Source of the DNA: Mikania micrantha
Taxonomy: Eukaryota; Streptophyta; Magnoliopsida; Asterales; Asteraceae
Direction of reading: 5' to 3'
NCBI GenBank assembly: GCA_009363875.1
Contig: CM018691.1
Span: 122,575,404-122,639,403 of the forward strand
Length of the DNA stretch: 64,000 nucleotides
Shown: in pieces, positions 13,063-23,800 of the stretch
Numbering within the stretch: position 1 is the first letter of the stretch
How the letters are laid out: the number at the start of each line of letters is the position of its first letter
The notes under the pieces: generated by a model
Databases searched by the model: none
What the model was told of the DNA's origin: nothing
What the model saw: the letters and a program-made list of their open reading frames with translations, nothing else
Program-made: the position numbers and the translations under genes

Positions 13063-13600
13063 TGTAACATTAGTGTCGGAACAGTAGATTGTATAGTAGA
13101 TTCAGGTACAAAACTATGTGTAATACTCGCAATGTGAAATCAATACGGCAGAAACATTGTGTGAAATCAGAAATTTACAGTCAGAATTATATCTGACAAC
13201 ACGAACCAATTACGTGCATGTTAATTAGTATATTATTATGTATGAACGTATGTGAAATGTATAAATAAAAACAATAACGGACGTCGTTACGTGAATATTA
13301 AACTGACGGAGTATTCGCGTGGGTGACGATTCGCACGAATATATCTGTGGGTTTAACATTCTGAATAATGTATAATAATTAGAAAATCAAACCAGGCAAT
13401 ACAGTTTTCGTTGTGTTCGTACGGGTGACGATCTGTACGAATACGCGCGAAAACGATACGATCCGACGAAACAGTTAAATTAAACATTTTCAAAATTTTA
13501 AAATAAATAAAATATATTTAGTTAATTTATTAGGAATTACCACCTGAAATAATTTAGAAATGTCTATTTTAAATAACGTCACGTTACGTTATGTAACACC
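13063..13600 (-). repeat. LTR-like segment inverted relative to 11230-11660
   Basis: The reverse complement of this segment aligns by eye with 11230-11660 over about 400 bp, including CGTATTCGTACAGATCGTCA and TTCAGAATGTTAAAC. The edge near 13600 reads TGTAACACCCC on the plus strand, a common gypsy LTR terminus. Two LTRs of one element should be direct, not inverted, repeats, so this is a rearranged or composite relic. Confidence 0.5.
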
Positions 13601-14570
13601 CCGATTGATGGCGGAAACGTAGGGATGTCATGATGATAGTTTGTTCAAGATAGATGTACCAAAGACCGAATGAGAAGGAGAAAGGAAGACGAAATTTGGT
13701 AGGATTAGTCCTTGTGGTTATGACTTTCTCTCATTTATTATCCAAAGATTCTTAGGTTGTGTTTACGTTTAGGTCTTAAAACTTGTAAGATTGGCCCATT
13801 AAATTTTGTAATTTAACTTTTAAGTTAAAACCATTTATAAAAGCTTATACACTTTATTTTTAACATTTATAACTTTACATTTTATAAAACTTAATTAATT
13901 TCAATTAATTAAATCTTCTATTAATTTTTTTAATAAAATGTATATATAATTGTGTATATGAGTTGTAACATAGTTAGATTGAGAAAAATTTCACGTAATT
14001 ATTCTGATTTTGAGATGTGTCAAAATTGTGTATCGAAATCCGTCATTGGAATTTCTCGAATATTACATTGGGTCACTTGGTTCCTAGCATATGCGTTATT
14101 ATGCAAGGCTGCCTTCACAGAGTTGCAAAAACCCTCACTTGTGAGAGTGGCAAGATAAAATCTCAATGGGTCCACAATAACCTATTGGGTTGCACCAAAC
14201 TAACAACCATCTTTAAAACAGGCAAATGGTCTTATAATTTAATGACATGAGAATGAGTAATAGAGCTTAAGGCCTCTGGTTTTAATCTTGACATCGTAGG
14301 ATTTTGTGGTTGATATGTGATTTTTCTTTCAAAAACTTGTTAGTTAATTTATTTTTACTATTAAAAAAATAGAATAAGAATTAAAAGCTTTAACCACTCA
14401 TAAATAAACATTCCTCTTGAATGCTAAAATGACCAAAATGTCATGTCACTTCCATTAGAATCTCCCACATCATCTTTAAATCCATAAAATTCATGAAGAA
14501 AAAGACAATGAGATGTTGGATGATTTTTATAAGGATGGTTATTCACGCACCCAACTATTTTAATTTAACA
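13601..14570. other. Non-coding, AT-rich, nothing recognised
   Basis: I find no conserved protein, RNA or transposon terminus here. Short ORFs at 13952-14250 have no family resemblance that I can recognise. Confidence 0.4.
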
Positions 14571-16060
14571 CCTCACAGGCCCTGTACATGTCGTATAGCA
14601 CTCTACGACACGTACAATAGAGGCAGCCACCTCATTGTCATGTGTGTTGTACGACACGTACAGTACTCTACGTGACGTATAAATTTTGAAATATGCAACT
14701 TAAAATTCCCCGACATGAATGATAAAATTCCGTGTTGTATGCCACGTATGAATCTCTATGTGGCATATAGGTATTTAATTAAAATGAACTCTAGATTCCC
14801 AACATTGTAGACCGATACGTGTAGTATAGACCTACACGTCATGTATGATTTAAGAAAATTAACTACTTCTTTAAAACTTTAAAATGATAAAAATTTATAA
14901 GCGCTATAACTTTTAATAATTTTGAATTAATAACGTTTGTCAATGTTTATTATTTCATTTGTCGTTAAAAATTTTAAATTAACAACATTTGTTATTTATA
15001 TTAATAAAGTTTGCCATTTTTTATTATTAAACTAACAATGTTAATATTATTTTGTTTTAATAAATACAAAATGATACAAAAAATATTACATATATAAACA
15101 ACCAAACAAACAAAACATAGAATATATACATATGAGTACGTGTACAATATAAAATAATGAAAGACAAACTACGAATCATGTAAGGGTCGTGGTGGCGAAG
15201 GGGTGGAGGGTCAACGCCATCCTGCCTTGACGCTCGAGCTCTCGATCGACCAGTCAAATAAAGATGTCATGCTAGTAAGCAAGCTGGCGATCATTCTCCC
15301 TATATCGGGTAGAAAGCTCCTGAAGTAAGGCCTCGACACGTGCCGAAAGCCTAATTGTCCGGTACAAACGCAATGGATGTGGCGGTATGTAATGAGGACC
15401 TCCAGCCGCACCCTCACCTCCCTCATGCCCCTCATATCCGGCCCCTCACCTCCACCTTCCTCACCAAAGAAGGCATCACCTTCACCGCTCCACCCTCACC
15501 ATCACCACCTCCACCTCCACCCGCCACGTCCATGCCCGTCATCTATAGTGGGGGAGGGACCCAGATCTCCACGGATCAGAGCGAGAACCACAAACCGACA
15601 CCGGAGAACTCGCAGACGATTTTTATGCCGAATAGCGTCTCACGATTTTTATGCCCCTCACAATTTCAGCCAATGACGTCTCATGTCGCTGACCGAGTAA
15701 ATCGAACAACCGTCACCACAATGAGTCCTTCCCGATCCACTTCTCGGCGCAGGCCCGCTCACCGATCTCTCTTAAAATCTCATAGTTGATGGCCTTCAGA
15801 TGGCCAATGTGCATCTTCCGAAACTTCGCCCACCGTCCGACAGCGGCAAAGCCCTCCGAGAACTGTTGTATTTGGTGGTCGTGTAGCTTGTTGCCCTCTA
15901 TGTCTGATCCAGAAGACATATCTGCACAAAAAACACAACAAAAGTCAAACAAAAAAATAAAAAAAATTTACAGGGTTGTACATGGCGTACATGTCTTTGC
16001 AGCCAGTTATTAACTTTCGTAAGGCTATACGCCACGTACAACACTGTAAAGGAAAAAGTG
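14571..16060. other. Cluster of short palindromic motifs with unassigned minus-strand ORFs
   Basis: Variants of a motif like ACGACACGTACA recur in both orientations at about 14607, 14650, 14737, 14813 and 14837, and again at about 15970 and 16025. This resembles the subterminal arrays of DNA transposons, but I could not define termini or a target duplication. Between them the minus strand carries an ORF (15713-15952; internal Met in MSSGSDIEGNKLHDHQIQQF) and, further left, a second open segment with RLSARVEALLQELSTRY. The two may be pieces of one retroelement ORF1/gag-like protein. I cannot assign them to a family. Confidence 0.3.
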
Positions 16061-16159
16061 GTAGAGGGTTGTTTTTTGGAGGAAATTTTTGAAAGGTCAA
16101 GTAAGGTTTCAGATATAGTGGTTGGTGAAGGAGGTGGTGACTTGGTTGGGTAAGAAGGG

Positions 16160-16621
16160 TTAGAAATATGTACATGTATTGATGTTTGTGTGGATGTGGT
16201 TGTATGTGTAGGTGTGGCTGTATGTATAGGTGTGTATGGGTGTGGTTATATGTTTAGGTGTGGCTGTATGTATGGGTGTGACTGTATATACAGGTCTGGC
16301 AGTGACTGTGGTATGTACAGTGGATGTAAGAATGGGTGTTGTATGTACAACTTTTATTGTTATAGTAGGTGCAGGCTTAGTGGATTTTAGTTTAGGTTTC
16401 CTAGTAACTCCAGAGCTACTAGTGTTTATTTGGGATATGGCTTCTTTTCGTTTTTGTTCAAGGCTTGCCAAGGAAGTTTCAATTTGAAACTTATGATCCA
16501 AGGCACCTTTTAAAATGGATTCTTTATTCTTCATTTTATGAGCCTTGGATTTTTGCCTTTCTGACTCATCTTGAGCCACATTGGGTCTCTGAGCTGCTAA
16601 CAGGAGCTTTTCACTCTCCAT
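16160..16621 (-). other. Unassigned ORF with Thr/His-rich repeat tail
   Basis: A 153-codon minus-strand ORF. Its first half is charged and Lys/Gln/Glu-rich (possible coiled coil). Its second half is low complexity, built on variants of TPIHTATP encoded by a GT-rich tandem repeat at about 16184-16330. There is no recognisable domain. It lies next to the dead copia gag but on the opposite strand, so it may be an accidental reading of a minisatellite. Confidence 0.25.
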
Positions 16622-16774
16622 CTTTTTGGCTTCATTAACATTTCCTTAAACCAAGGAGAGAGGGAAATACTTGTGAGTTTTTGGAGGTATAATTTATTCT
16701 GTATCACCTCATGTTTGAGGGATTTTATTTTAGAGTCTACAGCTAACTTTAATATATGCATCTTCGTTTTATTG

Positions 16775-17530
16775 GAATGAATAAAACCTTAGGTAAATTT
16801 TTGGAATAGGGTATTAAGGTGGGTGGAAAGATTGGGGTCAATAACATTTCTGGAGCCAATGATCTCTGGGATGCCATGAAAGAGCAATTTGGAGGTACTG
16901 TTAATGTTGTTGCAAATACAAAGGAGATATTGACACAACAGCATGAAACCTTTCCCAACTGAACTGTGAGTTAGACTCAACAGTTTCAAAGATTCACCCC
17001 CATTCTAAGTGAACTAAAATTAGCAGGACAAGAGTATCCCATTATCTCTGTTTAGAACCATTTTCTAAGATCTCTACGCGACAAATGGTAGACTTATTCC
17101 ATTGTCATGAGATATTCTCCTGATTTTGGCAATGTCTCACTTACTCAACTTCATGAGAAATTGCTTACATTCGAGAGGGAGATTGACCAGAAAAGGAAAC
17201 TAATAAATTCTAGGAAAGCCACCGATGAATATGTTGAGGGTAGTAGCTAGGAAAGCCACAAATGGACCTGATCACAATTATGAAGAACATATTTCAGCTC
17301 TAACAGCTAGAAATGATGACCCAACCTTCTCTCCTGACAACCTATGTTTTGTCATACATGACCTCCATCACATACCAAGTGATGATTTGGAGGAAATGAA
17401 TATTCTGAACCAGCTTGCCCTGCTGAGTATCAAAATTAACAAGTTCTACAAAAGAACAGGGAGAGAATTTCTTGGAATCCATGGAAAAACAAAGTTTGGG
17501 CTCAATAAAGCAAAACTCCAAGAATTGTGA
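16775..17530 (+). pseudogene. Ty1/copia gag fragment
   Basis: Translation of the plus strand in shifting frames gives a UBN2-type copia gag: LWDAMKEQFGG, then FTPILSELKLAGQEYP, FLRSLRDKW, and finally LALLSIKINKFYKRTGREF near 17430-17475. Several in-frame stops and frame changes lie between these motifs. The CCHC zinc knuckle expected after the last motif is missing, and no protease or integrase follows. It is therefore an isolated, long-dead gag relic unrelated to the intact copia at 20623-25517. Confidence 0.75.
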
Positions 17531-18365
17531 TTAAAAGTTGAAAACTTTGAATGATCAGGATTTATTCAAAAGTTGGTTAAATTAACGATGTCATAATAAT
17601 ATATAATTTCTTAATAAACGAACACAAATACGAATTTTTGTTCGATTAGTGTTTGTAAACCGTTTGTGAACAAAAGTTAAATGAAAGAACACGAACAAAA
17701 GCTCGTTCGTATTCGTTCGGTTCATTAACAGCCCTAGTAAAAGCCACTAGTTTTTTTCAGGCCAAGTTAGGAACCACCAAGTTTTTCGAGCCCAAACGGT
17801 TCCATTTTGTACCAGGAAGCAGCCGTTCTAGTTCTAGGCCAGGTCCAAATCGGTTTTTTTATTTTTTTTTTTGCACCACTAAGCATAATCGTTGACACCA
17901 AACCCAACAAAGCCCAAATCAAACCCCTGTTAGTTTTGGTGCTCTTTGGTTGTGGCAATGGCAAATCCAAATGAAACACCATACATCAAGCATAGATCTA
18001 TGCAAAAGCGGAACATATGTCATGACTCATGACAGCCCCAACCAGGCCTGGTCTGACCAAGTGCATATGGTCAGGTCATCTGTCTTGCGTTATAAATAAA
18101 TCAGTCTTTTTAATAGGAAATGAAGGGCCAAAACCCAGACATGGACTTTGGAACACACCCTTGTTCATCTTACCAAATGGCAATATACACTTCTCACGAT
18201 ATATGTCATTATATGATATCCAAAATTTGATGAAACAAATTTGTACGCATTTATTCTAAAATCTAATTTACCTCAAGAACACATCAAGAGAGATCACAAT
18301 AAGCAAGTTACAGGGGTGATGGTTCCTCTGTTTTTTTTGTTTATTAGGCTTTTCTGACAATTGGT
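17531..18365. other. Non-coding, nothing recognised
   Basis: No conserved ORF, RNA gene or transposon terminus is evident between the copia gag relic and the last MBD9-like exon. It may include the 3' flank of that gene. Confidence 0.4.
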
Positions 18366-18569
18366 TCATTTTTTTTTTACTTGTTCGTCGGAGGCGGTGG
18401 ATGTTTTTTGATACTTTATTGCAGCATCAAGTGTGTAAATGCGGAGAGCAAGGGCAGCAATGGTGGATGTTTTTGCAGCAGCTGAAACAGAAGACCAGTA
18501 CCACCACCAAGTGTTGTTGATATACTCTGACTTGATCATGGTTTCTAGTGCTAAAGTTGCTTCAACAAT
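18366..18569 (-). pseudogene. MBD9-like, last exon
   Basis: Opens after an acceptor (TTGCCATTGCAG) with IVEATLALETMIKSEY and continues through WWWYWSSVSAAAK and ALALRIYTLDAAI, the conserved MBD9 C-terminal block. It ends at a TGA (18366-18368) right after a run of ten A, and the tail looks shorter than in the Arabidopsis protein. Confidence 0.8.
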
Positions 18570-18639
18570 CTGCAATGGCAACGTGAATAGATAGTCAAAA
18601 CAGGTTGGGATGTTTTGGAACACTAAAGATAAAGCATAC

Positions 18640-19542
18640 CTCGTGAAGTGTATTAGCAGATTTGACAAATGCACACCACCTGGATCTCCACTCAGGGCTT
18701 GCCATTGAACGTCTTTTTGCTCCATCTGGCAGTGCAGCTTCCATATCCAATAAATTAATCACCAACTGCCTTAACATATGGCAAGTGTTACCCAAAAGTT
18801 ACTTCGATGAGGACTCGGGGACGGTGAAGTTTTTAACCACCGCACTGAATCGGCTAGAATCAAGTGTCATTTCACAAGAAGACCTCTTGTGGTGTTGAAA
18901 TTCCACATTCGTGAAAAATGTTTCATGGCAACTGACGCAATGGTGATGAGATGGAAAAATGGGCTCCAGACAATCACACCTGTGCCATTTTGTCATATTC
19001 TTTCCACTTGGCTTCTTACAATTTGCTTTATCCGGCTCCATTGAAGAACCGTATTGGCCCTCAAGTAAAACGATTGCATTTGTAGAAAAATAACTGTGAT
19101 AAGGAAATTTGTTCAAGTGTTTGGAATAAACCCTCTCCATCCCCGCCGACTTATTCCATTCAGTGTGTTGGCCACTTTGTGAAATTATTTTCCACCATAC
19201 CAGGATAGAATCGTTTAATTCTTTTTGGTACGGGTCACTACTGGTCAGATAATCAACAAGTTTGTTGATTTCTTCATCAGTTTGGAATAAATACCATTGA
19301 TCACCATTATCATATGGTGAATGATTTGTTGGATGATCAAATGGGTTTAAATCAGTTTTCCCCAACAAATTTACAACTATCCCGCAGTTTGAACTTATAT
19401 AGGGGAAGACCCAGTATATCCGTCCAAAAGAGTCAATGCCCAGAAACTCCTTGCCTGATTTTTTTTTTATTTCACCAAGATTCTTGCGAATGATGTTGGT
19501 GTCCAACGATTTATCGATCAGAAACTTAAGCAAAAATATTTT
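18640..19542 (-). pseudogene. MBD9-like, long exon with premature TAA
   Basis: It starts after ATGCAG with KIFLLKFLIDKSL and includes GKEFLGIDSFGRIYWVFP and a Cys/His cluster (WHRCDCLEP, then HHHCVSCHETFF). It ends with RSRWCAFVKSANTLHE at a GT donor. The stop TAA at 18799-18801 lies in frame just before NLLDMEAALPDGAKR, a conserved stretch. An intron there would be under about 40 bases, too short for plants, so I read it as a nonsense mutation. Confidence 0.8.
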
Positions 19543-19622
19543 CTGCATAAAAATCATAATTTTCATCAGTGGTTTATTTCAAATATATGCATCAATCTTT
19601 ATGCTTTCTGTTATAAACCAAC

Positions 19623-20036
19623 CTTGTGTGCCTCTAATTGCCAATACTCTGTTTCCTCCAGAGCAGTCAGCATATCCAAAAATTGATCAGCTTCTTCGCG
19701 ACAGCTTTTATCAACAAATTGTAAAATCTGCAGAGTACCTTTAGGTTGATCGACCACTAGCGTGTTACAAGCGGGACAATACCAGTTACCTTGTGGAATT
19801 ATAGAAAGAGGGGGATTCAGGCAGTATGTGTGATACTCTGCATTACACCATTCAGAATCACACAGTAACACCTTATCATCATCTTTGTTGATGCCACATA
19901 CTTTGCAGATTCCTGCTTCCAATGACATTTTAGGGATTTCAATCGAAGCTAGGAGTTGTTCTAGCTCCTTCTCTACTTCGGCATTAAAGTTTCCATTCAT
20001 GTGATATTCAGACAGCTTCCTCAATAGCGGGGCTAC
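19623..20036 (-). pseudogene. MBD9-like, PHD finger exon
   Basis: Contains a C4HC3 PHD finger from CKVCGINKDDDKVLLCD through YHTYCLNPPL to NWYCPAC, corresponding to the second PHD of MBD9. PHD fingers typically read histone H3 tails. One extra residue or so is present in the segment SEWCNAEYH compared with the usual TCDAEYH. Both splice sites are canonical. This exon itself has no lesion. Confidence 0.85.
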
Positions 20037-20202
20037 CTGCATGCAATAAAAAAAAATGCCCTTCCAGTTATAAGGCCACGGAATATAAAGCTTTTACCAA
20101 CAAAATATATGAGCAGCAAGTCATTTATATTCTCCAGAAAGAAAATTATAATTAATAACTTGTACAAAATGATAATAAAATTGTAACAGGGACTTTACAA
20201 AC

Positions 20203-20301
20203 CTCATTTTCGTATTGCAAGTTAAAATCCTTGGACATGTCATCTACCAACTTAACAAGACTAGACGTATTCATGTGAGTCTTCTTTAAGTTGATCCACA
20301 G
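20203..20301 (-). pseudogene. MBD9-like, short exon after the bromodomain start
   Basis: A 99-bp, phase-0 exon between a TTTGTAG acceptor and a GAG/GTTTG donor. It encodes LWINLKKTH through KDFNLQYENE and links the bromodomain exon to the PHD exon, as in MBD9. Confidence 0.7.
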
Positions 20302-20415
20302 CTACAAACTAAGAACCATTAAAAAGGTGAGTACATCCACAAATAACAAGGAATGATAACCAAAAGAGTGAAACAGTAAAAGAAAATAGCTTATATTTAG
20401 TGGATAATAACTAAC

Positions 20416-20622
20416 CTCTTTAACATCCTCAAGAAAAGCGTGTGGTGAACCAAAATATGTGTTATGAAGCAATCTTAAATCAACAGTCGGAAAATCAAGA
20501 GGGCGCCTTGATGCCAATTCAAAAAGAACCTTTATCTCATCACATTTTAGGTTGTTCCCCATGAGGATAGAAAAGTCCCTTTTGCTATCATAATTAACAG
20601 CTACATAACGTAGTATGCTTCT
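20416..20622 (-). pseudogene. MBD9-like, bromodomain exon, 3' part
   Basis: This is the downstream part of an exon split by the copia element. It contains RRPLDFPTVDLRLL and HAFLEDVKE, the bromodomain-like core, and ends at a canonical donor at 20416. The reading frame joins exactly to the other half (25518-25645) when the element and one copy of the 5-bp duplication CTTCT are ignored. Confidence 0.85.
20618..20622. repeat. Target-site duplication of the copia element (left copy)
   Basis: CTTCT occurs here and at 25518-25522, directly abutting the two LTR ends. This is the 5-bp duplication expected from integrase. Confidence 0.9.
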
Positions 20623-20853
20623 AGTTAAACAGAGAATACGTATAATTGTTGTTGTATATTATCAATTGAGGAATACAATGTATAAATATAGTGTACAGCC
20701 GACCCTTGAGATACTAGAATACATAACAGCCCTTAAACAATAACTATCTAATTAATTACGGAACCCTTGAGATACTAGAATACATAACAGCCCTTAAACA
20801 ATAACTATCTAATTAATTATTAGACTAATAGTTGTCTAATATCCCCCCTCAAG

Positions 20854-23800
20854 CTAAGGCCGGGAAGCGACTCTTAGCTTGGACCGTAAGTTCAGGAATC
20901 TCTGAGAAGGCAGCGGCTTTGTGAAGACATCTGCGATCTGGTCATCTGTAGAGATGAATTGGACAGACAACTGACGTTTGGCAACTTTTTCTCGAACAAA
21001 ATGGAAGTCAACTTCAACATGCTTTGTACGCGCATGGAAGACTGGATTGGCTGATAAGTACGTAGCACCCAAATTATCACACCATAAGGTAGGTACGGTC
21101 TGGATTGGAACATGTAACTCCTGCAGAAGTGTTTGTAACCATGTGAGCTCAGCGACAGCATCAGCTAGAGCTTTGTATTCGGATTCTGTAGATGACCGAG
21201 AGACGGTTTTCTGTTTTCGTGCAGACCAGGATACAAGATTCGTTCCTAGGTAGATAGCATAGCCCCCGGTGGATCGACGGTCATCGGGACAACCAGCCCA
21301 GTCCGCATCAGAAAAGGCTGTCAATGTAGTGAAAGTTGCATCGGCATAGGCATGAAGAACTGGAGAGGAGTTTTGCTGAACCAAAAGACCAAACGAAATG
21401 GTACCCTTTAAGTATCTCAAGATACGCTTGACAGTGGACCAGTGGTTAGTGGTGGGGAAATGCATGAACTGACAGACTTTGTTGACTGCATAGGAGATGT
21501 CCGGACGGCTCAGGGTGGCATACTGTAGAGCCCCAACCACCTGGCGGTATCTGGCCGGGTTATCAAATGGGGCACTGTCACCCAGGGCTAGATTAGCCGA
21601 AGTGGAGATGGGAGAGGAGAGTGGTTTGGAATCTGTGAGGCCAGCTTTCTGTAGCAATTCCAGGATGTATTTTTGTTGAGACAAAAGGATGTCCGGACCT
21701 TTCTGAAGAACCTCGACACCCAAGAAATAAGATAAACGACCCATATCCTGGACCGGGAAGGAATGGCCAAGCTGCTGAACCACTGTGTCTATAACCTGTG
21801 GGTTATTGCCTGTCAGAACGATATCATCCACATAAACAAGCATGTAAAGGAGAGTACCCCCTGAAGAGTAAACAAACAGGGACGGATCAGTTTTGGATCC
21901 CTGAAAACCAAGCTTGTGAAGCGTGGTAGATAACTGATGAAACCAAGCCCGTGGCGCTTGTTTGAGGCCATATAGGGACTTGTGAAGAAGGCAGACGTGG
22001 TCTGGCTTGGCCGGGTCAACAAAACCTGGTGGTTGTTGTAGATACACAGTCTCCTGTAGATCCCCATGTAGAAAAGCGTTTTGGATGTCCAACTGTCGAA
22101 GAGGCCACTGTTGGGTAACCGCCAAAGATAACACTAAGCGAATTGTAGTAGCCTTAACAACAGGGCTGAAAGTGTCAGAATAATCAATGCCTTGTTGTTG
22201 TCGAAAACCCTTTGCACATAACCTGGCCTTGTAGCGTTGTATGTGGCCCTGTTGATCCCGCTTGATCTTATAAACCCATTTGCAATCTACCACATTAGAG
22301 CCCGGTACACGAGGAACCAAGGACCATGTCCCATTTCTCATCAGTGCAAAGTATTCTTCTGCCATAGCATGACGCCATTGAGGAAAGTTATTGGCAATAG
22401 TAAAGGTGGCTGGTTCGGTGTCGGGATCAGTGGTAGAGGAAACAAAGGAAGAAATGTTGTAAGGAGTTGTTTTTTTTGGGTTTTGGCGCAGGTTGGAAGG
22501 GCGGGTATGCTGGACGGATTGGGTGTTAGAGGGGGCTGTGCTCTCGGATGGAGGTGCAATGGTGGCGGTGGTGTTAGGTGGCTGAACAGAGGCGGGTTGT
22601 TTATGACGGCGGTGATAAGTATGTAGAGTGGGTGGCGGTGAAGATGGTGGGGAAGGTGGGTCCGGGATGACCGCGGCAGTATTGGCCGGGACATCAGGAT
22701 GGGGTGGCTGTGGAGACGTCACCGGAGGAGTTTGATCCAGCAGGTCATCCAGAAGAGGTGGTGTTGGGTAAACAGAAGTATAGGGGTCAAGGGAAGGTGG
22801 AAGGCCATGTTTATGGCTCGGTTGAAGGGACTTAAACGGGAAACAAAGTTCATTGAAACGGACATGTCGAGCAATGTAGATGCGGTCTGTTTCGGGATCG
22901 AGGCACCGATAACCATGATGTTGGGAACTGTACCCAAGAAATACACAAGGAGTGGAGCGAAACTCCATTTTGTGAGCATTGTAAGGACGTAAGTGAGGAA
23001 AACATTGGGAGCCAAAGACACGTAAGAAGGAATAGTCGGGTGGGTGTTTGAAAAGGTGTTGAAAGGGAGAAAGGGAGGAATTTGAGCGGGAAGGCATTCG
23101 GTTGATAAGGTACACCGCCGTGTCGTAGGCAAACTGCCAGAAGTGTGGTGGAACGTGCGATTGGGCAAGTAAGGTAAGACCAGTTTCGACCACGTGTCGG
23201 TGACGCCGTTCGACCACACCGTTTTGTTCACTGGTGTGTGGGCACGAGAGGCGATGAAGAATGCCCAAGGATTGGAAAAAGGAGGATAGAGAGCGAAACT
23301 CTCCACCCCAGTCGGTTTGGACCTGTTTAAGTTTGGTGTTGAATTGTCGTTCAACCATGACAAGAAATTGTTTAAAGGTGGGGAACACATCAGACTTACG
23401 TTTGAGGGGAAAAATCCACATAAATTTAGAAAAGTGGTCCACACATAACAAAAAATAATTGTGGCCCTCACTCGAGGGAACTGGTGAGGGACCCCAGACA
23501 TCAGAAATAATTAAATCCAAAACATTAGAACTTGTAAAAGCAGATGATAACAAATGTAATTTAGATGATTTGCCAATGGCACAAGGTTCACAAAAAGAAA
23601 CAGAACAAGAACTACTAGTTACAGGTAATTGAAAAAGAGATAACATGGACTTCAGCAGTTGAGGATGTGGATGCCCCAAACGTTGATGCCAAAGATCCGA
23701 GGAAGCACGATGAGCAGAAAAGGCAACTCGAGGAATGACTTGTTGTCTTGGAAATTGAAGCGAATAAAGCCCATCGTTACTTGGTCCCGTGAGGAGGGTA

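Noticed and set aside
15355..15789. Pro-rich plus-strand ORF of 144 codons
   Set aside because: Low-complexity CCT/CAC-rich reading without conserved features, opposite a more protein-like minus frame.
22719..23501. 260-codon minus-strand ORF and other long frames inside the copia element
   Set aside because: They lie in shifted frames under the intact copia polyprotein and have no domain.
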